From positions 1 through 48,527 of the forward strand of contig SVKP01000028.1 of assembly GCA_015068395.1 (NCBI GenBank): 48,527 bases of DNA, in the 5' to 3' direction. The notes below the pieces were generated by a model. The model did no database searches, was not told the origin of the DNA, and saw only the letters and a list, made by a program, of their open reading frames with translations. Below are positions 17,699 to 26,433 of this stretch, one piece after another (the first letter of the stretch is position 1; every line of letters begins with the position of its first letter). This stretch comes from Oscillospiraceae bacterium (lineage in GTDB: Bacteria; Bacillota; Clostridia; Oscillospirales; Oscillospiraceae). A program made the position numbers and the translations under genes.

Positions 17699-18609
17699 GT
17701 AAAATGGAAAATTTGAAAAAGATAATAGTAGATTCCCAATATCGCTTTGAAAGTATGGGGTCAAGGGGATTATATAATCATTTGCCGGATGAAGAGTATC
17801 TAAGACGAATGTTCAAAGCAAAAATGGGCTATGATTTGAACCTCGATAATCCAAAGACCTTCAACGAGAAGCTCCAATGGCTCAAGCTACATGATCGTCG
17901 GCCTGAGTATACGATGATGGTGGACAAGTATGCCGTCAAGCAGTATATTGCGGATAAAATCGGTATGGAGCATATTATCCCGACGCTGGGCGTCTGGGAC
18001 AGTTTCGACGATATTGCTTTTGATGATCTGCCGAACCAGTTTGTGCTCAAATGTACCCATGATTCGGGTGGACTTGTTATTTGCAAAGACAAGAGCAGAC
18101 TGGATATAAAAACTGCAAGGAAAAAAATCAACCGCTGCCTAAAGAGAAATTATTTCTATTCATTTCGTGAGTGGCCATATAAAGACGTAAAGCCGAGGAT
18201 CCTTGCCGAACAGTATATGGCGGATGGATTTGGCGACGAACTAAATGATTATAAGGTTATGTGCTTTAACGGAAAGGCGCGCTGTTCCTTTGTATGCAGC
18301 GAGCGCTTTACCGAAGACGGGCTGAAAGTAACCTTTTTTGACAGAGAGTGGAATGTGATGCCATTCGAGCGGCATTATCCACGGTCGCAGAAACCGATTC
18401 CGAAACCGAAAACATATAGTCGGATGATTGAATTGGCGGAGAAGCTTTCTGCGAATATTCCCTTTGTGCGAGTGGACTTTTATGAGGTAAATGGCATAGT
18501 ATATTTTGGCGAATTGACGTTCTACCCGGGTACCGGCATGGAGGAATTTACACCAGTTGAATGGGACTATACACTTGGCTCGTGGATTACATTACCGGAG
18601 ACGATTTGA
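17695..18609 (+). CDS. TupA-like ATP-grasp amidoligase
   Basis: 304 residues. The pattern matches the ATP-grasp family related to TupA, the teichuronopeptide biosynthesis protein: NPKTFNEKLQWLKLHDRR, then DKYAVKQYI, FVLKCTHDSGG, YKVMCFNGKAR and FVRVDFYEVNG..YFGELTFYPGTGM near the C terminus, where the Glu of GELTF should bind metal. Members are commonly found among glycosyltransferases in capsule loci and are thought to form amide bonds between a sugar acid and an amino compound. The ATG overlaps the previous stop as ATGA. With uronic acid synthesis encoded downstream (28357-29577) and CapA next to it, an amino-acid or amine substitution on a uronate is a reasonable inference. Confidence 0.82.
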   Translation: MSKMENLKKIIVDSQYRFESMGSRGLYNHLPDEEYLRRMFKAKMGYDLNLDNPKTFNEKLQWLKLHDRRPEYTMMVDKYAVKQYIADKIGMEHIIPTLGVWDSFDDIAFDDLPNQFVLKCTHDSGGLVICKDKSRLDIKTARKKINRCLKRNYFYSFREWPYKDVKPRILAEQYMADGFGDELNDYKVMCFNGKARCSFVCSERFTEDGLKVTFFDREWNVMPFERHYPRSQKPIPKPKTYSRMIELAEKLSANIPFVRVDFYEVNGIVYFGELTFYPGTGMEEFTPVEWDYTLGSWITLPETI

Positions 18610-18612
18610 ATT

Positions 18613-19758
18613 ATGGGGATAATTATTGGAGCGGATGTTGTTCCGACAAATAGCAATCTTGATTTATTTGCCGCCGGAAATGCTGAAGATCTGATTGGCC
18701 TTGAGCTCAAGGGGCTCTTGAGTTCTGCGGACTACAGAATATTCAACTTGGAAGTCCCGCTTACGGACAACGAAACACCGATTGAAAAATGGGGCCCCAA
18801 TTTGACAGCGCCAACACGGACAATCCATGGCTATCAGGCAATGGGTATCGACCTGCTTACGCTGGCAAACAACCACATCATGGACCAGGGCGCTCAAGGA
18901 TACCGGTCAACAATTAAAACGCTGGATGCCGCGGGAATCGCTCATGTGGGTGCGGGCGATGACCTTGCAGAAGCATCTAAACCATATCAGTTTTGCTTTT
19001 CCGGGAAAACTGTTGGAGTCTATGCCTGCGCGGAACATGAGTTCTCTATAGCAACAGAAAGCAGTTGTGGCGCGAACCCGTTTGACCCGCTGTGGTCCTT
19101 GGATCATGTGGAGCAGTTGAAAAAATGCTGTGACTACGTTATTGTGCTTTACCATGGCGGAAAGGAGCATTACCGCTATCCGTCGCCCGGACTACAGAAG
19201 GTTTGCCGCAGGCTTGTGGACAAAGGCGCTAATCTCGTAATATGCCAACACAGCCACTGCATCGGATGCGAAGAAAAATATAAAGATGGGACTATAGTCT
19301 ATGGACAAGGTAATTTTCTTTTTGACGATGAAGATAACGAGTTCTGGCGGACAAGTCTTTTGATCGAAATAACAGAGGACTGGACTATTTCTTATCATCC
19401 GATTGTAAAAGTTAATAACTGCGTGCGTCTTGCTGATGAAAAACAAGAAAAAGAAATAATGGATGCATTTGCCTTGCGTACAGAAGAAATACAGGACCCA
19501 AAGGTTGTTGAAGAGAAATATGCAGGATTTGCAAATACTATGCTTTCGGATTATCTGACTGCGTTCGCCGGGAAAAGAACTCTTGTGGAGCGTGTCCTGA
19601 ACAGAATAAGTCATGGGCGATATACGCGGCTTAGAGTCAAGAAGAAGTATGAAAAAAAAGACCTTCTGCGGCTGTGCAATTATATTGAATGTGAGGCGCA
19701 TAGGGAGTTGATTGACTCAGGAATCGAGAAATCTTCCCGAGGTGAGCATGATTTCTGA
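18613..19758 (+). CDS. CapA family metallophosphatase-like protein
   Basis: 381 residues of the CapA/PgsA family, named after poly-gamma-glutamate capsule synthesis, with a calcineurin-like fold. Motifs are IIIGADVVP (first strand), FNLEVPLTDNETP, LLTLANNHIMDQGAQGY (metal-binding Asn-His), YHGGKEHYRYPSP and ICQHSHCIGCEE...YGQGNFLFDDE. No signal peptide or membrane segment is visible, unlike PgsA, so it would act in the cytoplasm. The family has been linked to ligation or transport of polyglutamate and to phosphoester chemistry. Beside a TupA-like ligase it again points to an amide-linked acid or amino acid on the polymer. It is followed by a 132-nt gap with only a doubtful reading frame. Confidence 0.82.
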   Translation: MGIIIGADVVPTNSNLDLFAAGNAEDLIGLELKGLLSSADYRIFNLEVPLTDNETPIEKWGPNLTAPTRTIHGYQAMGIDLLTLANNHIMDQGAQGYRSTIKTLDAAGIAHVGAGDDLAEASKPYQFCFSGKTVGVYACAEHEFSIATESSCGANPFDPLWSLDHVEQLKKCCDYVIVLYHGGKEHYRYPSPGLQKVCRRLVDKGANLVICQHSHCIGCEEKYKDGTIVYGQGNFLFDDEDNEFWRTSLLIEITEDWTISYHPIVKVNNCVRLADEKQEKEIMDAFALRTEEIQDPKVVEEKYAGFANTMLSDYLTAFAGKRTLVERVLNRISHGRYTRLRVKKKYEKKDLLRLCNYIECEAHRELIDSGIEKSSRGEHDF

Positions 19759-19894
19759 AAGCAGAGTATCTGTTTTTTTTGCGGCAGAGAGGATACCTTT
19801 GAAATCGGAGATTGCTATTTTACAGAGGACGAATTGCGTGAGAAACAATACCAACCATTTGCTTGAAAATGTACAGGAAAGGATTTGTGAATGA
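19748..19894 (+). CDS. Doubtful 48-residue frame between CapA and GT2, possibly a frameshifted remnant
   Basis: An ATG at 19748, inside the end of CapA, opens a frame that ends at 19892-19894 and overlaps the GT2 start as ATGA. Its sequence looks random. In the frame continuing from CapA past its stop, however, a more protein-like stretch appears at 19759-19863: CFFCGREDTFEIGDCYF then TEDELREKQYQPFA. It has a Cys-x2-Cys pair and ends at a TGA, but has no usable start codon. A run of eight T (19773-19780) lies between the two frames. Either a small zinc-ribbon-like gene was broken here, or this is spacer sequence with chance coding potential. Confidence 0.25.
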   Translation: MISESRVSVFFAAERIPLKSEIAILQRTNCVRNNTNHLLENVQERICE

Positions 19895-20847
19895 TAGTGG
19901 AACGATTAAATGAATCTGAACCAATAATGGTTAGTGTTGTCTGCAATACCTATAATCATGGACCATATATTGCTGAAGCATTAGACGGTTTTGTTATGCA
20001 GGAAACGAATTTCCCCTTTGAAGTGCTTGTGCACGATGATGCATCAACAGATAATACTGCAGACATTATCAGAGAGTATGAGAAGAAATACCCGGAAATA
20101 ATTAAACCATATTACGAGACTGAAAACCAGTATTCTAAACGCGACGGTTCTATATCGAGGATACAATTTGGAAGAGCAAAGGGGAAGTATATAGCGCTAT
20201 GTGAAGGAGATGACTATTGGACCGATCCCCAAAAGCTTCAAAAACAGTATGAAGCGATGGAAAAATACCCTGAAATTGATATGTGCGCGCATGCAGCCAC
20301 AGGAATACAAGCAAGTAACGGCCAGATAAATTTAATCATTTCACCGCGCGATAAAGCGTGCGTGATTCCAACGGGTGACGTGATTCTTGGCGGCGGCGGT
20401 TTCGTTGCGACGAATAGCTTGTTTTATAGGATGAGTATGCGCAACAAAATTCCTGAGTTCGTAAACTATTTGAGACTTGATTACAGCTACCAAATCTGGG
20501 GTTCCCTGCGCGGTGGAATGCTATTCTTGCCAGATAATATGTCTGTATATAGGATGAATGCACCGGGCTCGTGGACAATGAGAATGAAAACTAAAAAGAA
20601 GGAGTATAATGCGCACAGTAAAAAAGTCTGTGAGATGCTCCGCATTCTGAATGAAGAAACATTTGGACGATATCAAAACGAAATCTCAGAGAGAGTTTCC
20701 AGGATAGAATTTGAAATTCTTGAACAAGAACAGGACTACAATAGAATGAAGCATGGCGAGTTAAGTTATCTGTATAAACAACTACCGCTTGAGCGTAAGC
20801 TTAAAATTTCTGTCAAGCAGTTTTTGCATGCTTTGGGGTTATATTGA
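19891..20847 (+). CDS. GT2 family glycosyltransferase
   Basis: 318 residues, GT-A fold. The N-terminal strand SVVCNTYNHGPYIAEALDG, LVHDDASTDNTADII and CEGDDYWTDPQKLQKQ give the nucleotide-binding Asp and the Asp-Asp metal site of inverting GT2 enzymes. ATG at 19891 with AGGAAAGGA seven bases upstream. The C terminus is basic with alternating helical segments, as in soluble enzymes attached to the membrane face. It probably adds one sugar of the repeat unit. It is AT-rich, and base composition changes abruptly at its 3' end where the flippase gene starts. Confidence 0.88.
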   Translation: MIVERLNESEPIMVSVVCNTYNHGPYIAEALDGFVMQETNFPFEVLVHDDASTDNTADIIREYEKKYPEIIKPYYETENQYSKRDGSISRIQFGRAKGKYIALCEGDDYWTDPQKLQKQYEAMEKYPEIDMCAHAATGIQASNGQINLIISPRDKACVIPTGDVILGGGGFVATNSLFYRMSMRNKIPEFVNYLRLDYSYQIWGSLRGGMLFLPDNMSVYRMNAPGSWTMRMKTKKKEYNAHSKKVCEMLRILNEETFGRYQNEISERVSRIEFEILEQEQDYNRMKHGELSYLYKQLPLERKLKISVKQFLHALGLY

Positions 20848-22301
20848 TGACGGAGACAAGTAAAAATAACCTGGTTTTTTCCAACTTCCTCTGGCGCCTT
20901 CTTGAGCGCGGCGGGGCGCAGGGCGTCACCTTTATCGTATCCATTATCCTCGCACGCCTGCTTGACCCGGCGCTTTACGGAACGATCGCGCTTGTCACCG
21001 TATTCACCGCGATCCTTCAGGTGTTTGTCGACAGCGGCATGGGGACCGCGCTGATACAAAAGAAGGACGCGGACGACCTTGACTTTTCGACAGTGTTCTG
21101 GTTCAACCTTGCGATGTGCCTTGCGCTTTATGCGCTCACGTTTGCGGCATCGCCATGGATTGCGCAGTTCTACCGGCGCCCGGAGCTGACGCCGCTCATC
21201 CGCGTGCTCAGCCTGACGCTGGTCATTTCCGGAGTAAAGAACATCCAGCAGGCGTATGTGTCGCGCAATATGCTGTTCAAGCGTTTCTTCTTTGCAACGC
21301 TCGGCGGCACACTCGGCGCGGCGGTAGTCGGCATATGGATGGCCTATCGCGGCTTCGGCGTTTGGGCGCTGGTTGTACAGAACCTGTTTAATGCAACGGT
21401 TGACACGGTTATCCTATGGCTCACGGTCAAGTGGCGCCCAAAGGCTGTTTTCTCCTTTGAACGCCTCAGACAGCTCTTTTCATACGGCTGGAAGCTTTTG
21501 GCTTCTTCGCTGCTGGATACCGGCTATCGTGAGCTTAGGCAGCTGATTATCGGGAAAATGTATACCTCGGAGGATCTCGCGTTCTATAACAAGGGAAACC
21601 TGTTTCCAAAGACGATCGTATTAAATATTAACACTTCCATTGACAGCGTGCTGCTGCCAACCATGTCAAAAGCGCAGGACGACTGCGAAAAGGTCAAGAT
21701 GATGACGCGCCGCGCAATCAAGACCAGCACCTACATCATGGCGCCGATGATGATAGGGCTTGCAGTCTGCGCGGAGCCGGTCGTTGACTTGCTTTTAACG
21801 GCAAAATGGCTGCCGTGTGTACCATATCTTAGAGTATTCTGCTTTGCCTATTTGATTTATCCAATCAATACGGCCAACCTGAATGCCATCAAGGCTATGG
21901 GACGAAGCGATTATTTCTTGAAGCTGGAGATTATAAAGAAAACGGTCGACATTATCGTGCTGCTGGCGACAATGTGGTTTGGACCGCTGGTTATGGCGTA
22001 CAGCACGATTTTTACGCGCGTTGTGAATCAAACCATTAACGCATGGCCCAATAAAAAGCTTTTGAATTATCCTTATCTGGAACAGCTGAAGGATATTCTT
22101 CCGGGAGTGTCGTTGGCGTTGTGCATGGGCGCGGTGGTCTACCTGATCCAGCTGATTGGCCTCAACGATTGGCTGACTCTGCTGATCCAGATCCCGACCG
22201 GCGTAGTGCTGTATGTTGGGGGCTCTGTGCTGTTTCACATGGAGAGTTATGAGTATGTCCTGAATGCGGCGAAGGAATATCTGCACAAAAAAGAGAAGTG
22301 A
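20847..22301 (+). CDS. Wzx-type lipopolysaccharide/polysaccharide flippase (MOP superfamily)
   Basis: 484 residues with about twelve to fourteen hydrophobic helices. The start FLWRLLERGGAQGVTFIVSI followed by ILARLLDPALYGTIALVTVF is characteristic of the WzxC/polysaccharide export branch of the MATE-like MOP family. The ATG at 20847 overlaps the GT2 stop (TTGATGA); a TTG at 20844 is less likely. It should flip the undecaprenyl-linked repeat to the outer face, for the polymerase encoded at 16400-17698. From this gene on, the DNA is markedly richer in G and C than the preceding 10 kb. Confidence 0.9.
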   Translation: MTETSKNNLVFSNFLWRLLERGGAQGVTFIVSIILARLLDPALYGTIALVTVFTAILQVFVDSGMGTALIQKKDADDLDFSTVFWFNLAMCLALYALTFAASPWIAQFYRRPELTPLIRVLSLTLVISGVKNIQQAYVSRNMLFKRFFFATLGGTLGAAVVGIWMAYRGFGVWALVVQNLFNATVDTVILWLTVKWRPKAVFSFERLRQLFSYGWKLLASSLLDTGYRELRQLIIGKMYTSEDLAFYNKGNLFPKTIVLNINTSIDSVLLPTMSKAQDDCEKVKMMTRRAIKTSTYIMAPMMIGLAVCAEPVVDLLLTAKWLPCVPYLRVFCFAYLIYPINTANLNAIKAMGRSDYFLKLEIIKKTVDIIVLLATMWFGPLVMAYSTIFTRVVNQTINAWPNKKLLNYPYLEQLKDILPGVSLALCMGAVVYLIQLIGLNDWLTLLIQIPTGVVLYVGGSVLFHMESYEYVLNAAKEYLHKKEK

Positions 22302-22322
22302 AAGCGAGGGTGGAATGCTGGT

Positions 22323-23420
22323 ATGATTAACGTGACACGTTCCTCTATGCCGCCGTTTGAGGAATACTGCAATGAGATCAGGGAACTGTGGGACAGCCAT
22401 TGGCTTACCAACAACGGCGCGAAGCACCATGCGCTTCAGGCGGAGCTGGAGCAAAGGCTTGGTGTTCCGCATGTGACACTCTACACCAATGGGCATCTTG
22501 CGCTGGAAAACATACTTGCCGCTCTTGACTTGCCTTCCGGCGGAGAGGTTATCACGACGCCCTTTACCTTTGCGTCGACCACCAATGCGATTGTTCGTTG
22601 CGGACTGACGCCGGTGTTTTGCGATGTGAATGACGCCGACTACACGATGGACGAATCCAAAATCGAAGCGCTGATCACCGAGCGCACAGCGGCGATCCTA
22701 CCGGTTCACGTTTACGGCAACCTCTGCGCGGTGGAGGCGATTCAAAAAATCGCGGACAAGCATGGATTAAAGGTCGTATATGATGCCGCGCACGCATTTG
22801 GCGTGACATACCGTGGCGCGAACGCCATGGCTTTTGGCGATGCGTCTATGATCAGTTTCCATGCGACTAAGGTATTCAATACAATTGAAGGCGGCGCCGT
22901 ATGCTATCGGGACGATTGTCTGGTGGACAAGCTCAATCAGCTCAAGAATTTTGGCGAGGACGCAAGCGAGGACTGCATCTATGTCGGCGGCAACGCAAAG
23001 ATGAACGAATTTCAAGCCGCGATGGGGCTTTGCAACCTTCGCCATCTGGACGGTGAGATCGCAAAGCGCAGGACGGTGGTCGAGCACTACCGCGCACGGC
23101 TTTCCGGCGTCACTGGGATCAAGCTTTGCGAACCGCAGCCGGGGGTGCAATCGAATTACGCATATTTCCCCGTGGTATTTGACGGCTATCAATATGACCG
23201 CAATACCGTCTTTGAACGGCTCAAGGAGCGGGGAATCAATGCGCGGAAATACTTCTATCCCTTGACCAACGCTTTTTCCTGCTACCGGGGACTGGAGACG
23301 GCAGGCCCGGATAAAACACCGGTCGCGCAGTATTTTGCCGAGCGAGTGCTCACGCTGCCGCTGTATGCGGATCTGGCGGCGGAAGATGTGGACACCATTT
23401 GCGATATTGTGTTGAATTAG
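22323..23420 (+). CDS. DegT family aminotransferase, probably dTDP-4-amino-4,6-dideoxyglucose-forming
   Basis: 365 residues. The opening PPFEEYCNEIRELWDSHWLT, then NNGAKHHALQAELEQRLG, resembles VioA/DesI-type enzymes that aminate dTDP-4-keto-6-deoxyglucose. PLP contacts are VVYDAAHAFGV and the Schiff-base lysine of SFHATKVFNTIEGG. It is followed by RfbA and RfbB, which make exactly that keto sugar from glucose 1-phosphate, so a dTDP-4-amino-4,6-dideoxyhexose (Qui4N or Fuc4N) is the likely product. RfbC and RfbD, needed for rhamnose, are absent from the window, which supports this reading. Sequence alone does not tell the gluco from the galacto isomer. Confidence 0.85.
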   Translation: MINVTRSSMPPFEEYCNEIRELWDSHWLTNNGAKHHALQAELEQRLGVPHVTLYTNGHLALENILAALDLPSGGEVITTPFTFASTTNAIVRCGLTPVFCDVNDADYTMDESKIEALITERTAAILPVHVYGNLCAVEAIQKIADKHGLKVVYDAAHAFGVTYRGANAMAFGDASMISFHATKVFNTIEGGAVCYRDDCLVDKLNQLKNFGEDASEDCIYVGGNAKMNEFQAAMGLCNLRHLDGEIAKRRTVVEHYRARLSGVTGIKLCEPQPGVQSNYAYFPVVFDGYQYDRNTVFERLKERGINARKYFYPLTNAFSCYRGLETAGPDKTPVAQYFAERVLTLPLYADLAAEDVDTICDIVLN

Positions 23421-23444
23421 TTTGGAATCAGGAGCAGATTATAA

Positions 23445-24323
23445 ATGAAAGGTATTATTCTCGCGGGAGGAAAGGGCACTCGCCTCTATCCTATGACTAA
23501 GGCTGTTTCCAAGCAGCTGCTGCCTATCTACGATAAGCCGATGATCTACTACCCGCTTTCTATCCTGATGCTTGCGAGTATCCGCGAGGTGCTGATTATT
23601 TCGACGCCGGAGGACACTCCGGTCTATGAGCGGCTGCTCGGCGACGGCAGCAGGATCGGTATGAAGCTGTGTTACAAGGTGCAGGAGACGCCGCGCGGCC
23701 TTGCCGATGCGTTTATCCTCGGCGAGGAGTTTATCGGTGAAGATAGCGTTTGCCTGATTCTCGGCGACAATGTGTTTTATGGGCAGAATATGACCAGGAT
23801 TCTGCTCAAGGCAATGGAAAACAAGATTGGCGCTACGGTTTTTGGATACCCTGTCAAGGACCCGCATGCCTTTGGCGTGGTGGAGTTCGACAAGAACGGC
23901 AAGGTGCTCTCCATCGAGGAGAAGCCGCAACACCCCAAGAGCAACTATGCCGTGCCGGGACTTTACTTTTACGACAACCGTGTGGTGGAGATTGCGAAGA
24001 ATGTCAAGCCCTCCGCGCGCGGTGAGCTGGAAATCACCGCGGTGAACAACGCCTATCTGGAAAAAGAAGAGCTGCATGTCAGGCTGTTGGGACGCGGCGT
24101 TGCGTGGCTGGACACGGGAACGCCGTCCGGTATGCTCAAGGCGTCGGAGTTCGTGGAGGCGGTGCAGGACCGCCAGGGCTTCTATCTCTCCTGCATTGAG
24201 GAGATTGCCTGGCGGCGCGGTTTTATCACGACGGAACAGCTTACCGCGCTCGGCGAGGAACTGCGCATGACGGATTACGGCCAGTACCTGCTGGAGTTGG
24301 CACGGGAGGAACGACATAGATGA
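23445..24323 (+). CDS. rfbA: Glucose-1-phosphate thymidylyltransferase
   Basis: 292 residues, the family length. It converts glucose 1-phosphate and dTTP to dTDP-glucose. The start [20 protein letters not shown] then [19 protein letters not shown] is diagnostic, and [11 protein letters not shown] and VAWLDTGTP complete the substrate site. It is coupled to rfbB through an ATGA overlap (24320-24323) and follows the aminotransferase by 24 nt with AGGAGC as ribosome site. It feeds the dTDP-amino-sugar branch of the polymer. Confidence 0.95.
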   Translation: MKGIILAGGKGTRLYPMTKAVSKQLLPIYDKPMIYYPLSILMLASIREVLIISTPEDTPVYERLLGDGSRIGMKLCYKVQETPRGLADAFILGEEFIGEDSVCLILGDNVFYGQNMTRILLKAMENKIGATVFGYPVKDPHAFGVVEFDKNGKVLSIEEKPQHPKSNYAVPGLYFYDNRVVEIAKNVKPSARGELEITAVNNAYLEKEELHVRLLGRGVAWLDTGTPSGMLKASEFVEAVQDRQGFYLSCIEEIAWRRGFITTEQLTALGEELRMTDYGQYLLELAREERHR

Positions 24324-25339
24324 CCATATTGATTACCGGCGGCGCCGGATTTATCGGTTCCAACTTCATTTTCTATCAGCGCAAAGCGCACCCGGAGGAT
24401 AAGCTTGTCTGCGTGGACAAGCTCACCTATGCGGGCAACCTCTCGACGCTCAAAAGCGTGATGGATGACCCAATGTTTCGGTTTTACAGGATGGATATCT
24501 GCGACCGTGAATCGGTTTATCAGATATTTGAGACGGAGAAGCCGGATGTGGTCGTCAATTTTGCCGCGGAGTCCCATGTTGATCGCAGCATCGAGGACCC
24601 GTGTGTCTTCCTGCAAACGAATATCATCGGAACAGCGACGCTGATGGACGCCTGCCGTAAATACGGCGTTAAGCGCTACCATCAGGTCAGCACGGACGAG
24701 GTGTACGGCGACCTGCCGCTGGATCGGCCCGACCTGTTCTTCACTGAGGAGACGCCCATCCACACCAGCAGCCCGTATTCCAGCTCAAAGGCGGCGGCGG
24801 ACCTTTTGGTGATGGCATACCACCGAACCTATGGATTTCCTGCAACGGTTTCCCGCTGCTCGAACAACTACGGCCCTTATCACTTCCCGGAGAAGCTGAT
24901 CCCGCTGATGATCGCCAACTGCCTGAACGACAAGCCGCTGCCGGTCTACGGCGAAGGACTGAACGTACGGGACTGGCTGTATGTCGAGGACCATTGCAAG
25001 GCGATCGACCTTATCATCCGCAAGGGACGCGTAGGCGAGGTGTACAACATCGGCGGCCATAATGAGATGCGCAATATTGACATAGTCAAGCTGATCTGCA
25101 AGGAGCTCGGCAAGCCCGAGAGCCTGATTACCTATGTCACCGACCGCAAGGGCCACGACCTGCGCTACGCCATTGACCCGACAAAGATCCACAACGAGCT
25201 GGGCTGGCTGCCGGAGACAAAATTCACGGATGGTTTACATAAGACGGTGCAATGGTATCTGGACAACCGCGCATGGTGGGAGGAGATCATCAGCGGGGAG
25301 TACCAGACCTATTATGAGAGAATGTACGGAAACAGATAA
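24320..25339 (+). CDS. rfbB: dTDP-glucose 4,6-dehydratase
   Basis: 339 residues of the extended SDR family. Glycine loop [13 protein letters not shown] at the N terminus; [13 protein letters not shown] carries the catalytic Thr-Asp-Glu; [11 protein letters not shown] has the Yxxx[20 protein letters not shown] is specific for RmlB-type enzymes. It forms dTDP-4-keto-6-deoxy-glucose. Coupled upstream to rfbA by ATGA, and its stop overlaps the next start by one base (TAATG). Confidence 0.95.
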   Translation: MTILITGGAGFIGSNFIFYQRKAHPEDKLVCVDKLTYAGNLSTLKSVMDDPMFRFYRMDICDRESVYQIFETEKPDVVVNFAAESHVDRSIEDPCVFLQTNIIGTATLMDACRKYGVKRYHQVSTDEVYGDLPLDRPDLFFTEETPIHTSSPYSSSKAAADLLVMAYHRTYGFPATVSRCSNNYGPYHFPEKLIPLMIANCLNDKPLPVYGEGLNVRDWLYVEDHCKAIDLIIRKGRVGEVYNIGGHNEMRNIDIVKLICKELGKPESLITYVTDRKGHDLRYAIDPTKIHNELGWLPETKFTDGLHKTVQWYLDNRAWWEEIISGEYQTYYERMYGNR

Positions 25340-26418
25340 TGGAAAGTATTGTACTGAATGACAAAACTATCCTTGTCACCGGCGCGGCGGGCTTTATCGG
25401 CGCAAATCTTGTGCTGCGCCTGCTTTCGGAGACAAATGGCGCAAAAATCATTGGCGTCGACAACTGCAACGACTATTATGACCCGACGCTCAAGGATTAC
25501 CGCCTGCAGCTTATTGACGAAGCGGCGAAGACGTCGAGGTCTTCGTGGACCTTTATCCGCGGCTCAATCGCGGACAAGGCGCTGATTGACCGTGTGTTCA
25601 CGGAGTACAAGCCCAACGTCGTCGTCAACCTTGCGGCGCAGGCGGGCGTGCGCTACTCCATCGATCACCCGGATGTGTACATTGAGTCCAACATCATCGG
25701 CTTTTACAACATCCTCGAAGCCTGCCGTCACAGCTATGACGGCGGTGCGAAGGGCGTGGAGCATCTGGTTTACGCCTCGTCGTCCTCGGTCTACGGCGGC
25801 AACAAGAAGGTGCCGTTCAGTACGAACGACAAGGTGGATAATCCTGTGTCGCTCTATGCCGCAACGAAGAAGTCCAACGAGTTGCTGGCGCACGCCTACA
25901 GCAAGCTTTACAATATCCCGTCCACGGGGCTTCGCTTCTTTACGGTCTATGGCCCTGCCGGTCGCCCGGATATGTTTTACTACAGCGCGACGCAGAAGCT
26001 GGTACGCGGCGAAACCATACAGATTTTCAACTATGGCGACATGAAGCGCGATTTCACCTATGTGGATGACATCGTGGAGGGCGTTTTGCGCGTGATGCAG
26101 GGTGCGCCGGAGCGAAAAAACGGAGAGGATGGGCTGCCCGTGCCGCCCTATGCCGTGTACAACATTGGCGGCGGGCAGCCGGAGAACCTGCTGGACTATA
26201 TCACGACGCTTCAGGAGGAACTGGTCCGCGCGGGCGTGCTGCCGGGCGACTACGACTTCGAGGTGCACAAAAAGCTCGTACCCATGCAGCCGGGCGACGT
26301 GCCGGTGACCTACGCCGACAGTGACGCGCTGGAATGGGATTACGGTTTTCGTCCGCAAATCGGTATCCGCGAGGGGCTGCGGAAATTCGCAGAGTGGTAC
26401 AAGGAATACTATGGATAG
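25339..26418 (+). CDS. UDP-glucuronate 4-epimerase-like SDR (CapI/LspL type)
   Basis: 359 residues. VTGAAGFIGANLVLRLL binds NAD, VDNCNDYYDPTLKDYRL is the hallmark of CapI/GAE-type UDP-glucuronate epimerases (VDNLNDYYDPxLKxxRL), and YAATKKSNELL holds the catalytic Tyr and Lys. FTVYGPAGRPDMFYY also fits that group better than plain GalE. It should interconvert UDP-glucuronate and UDP-galacturonate. UDP-glucose dehydrogenase, the source of its substrate, is encoded three genes downstream at 28357, and a galacturonokinase-like gene follows directly. Confidence 0.88.
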   Translation: MESIVLNDKTILVTGAAGFIGANLVLRLLSETNGAKIIGVDNCNDYYDPTLKDYRLQLIDEAAKTSRSSWTFIRGSIADKALIDRVFTEYKPNVVVNLAAQAGVRYSIDHPDVYIESNIIGFYNILEACRHSYDGGAKGVEHLVYASSSSVYGGNKKVPFSTNDKVDNPVSLYAATKKSNELLAHAYSKLYNIPSTGLRFFTVYGPAGRPDMFYYSATQKLVRGETIQIFNYGDMKRDFTYVDDIVEGVLRVMQGAPERKNGEDGLPVPPYAVYNIGGGQPENLLDYITTLQEELVRAGVLPGDYDFEVHKKLVPMQPGDVPVTYADSDALEWDYGFRPQIGIREGLRKFAEWYKEYYG

Positions 26419-26433
26419 AGAGGAACGCCTGTA

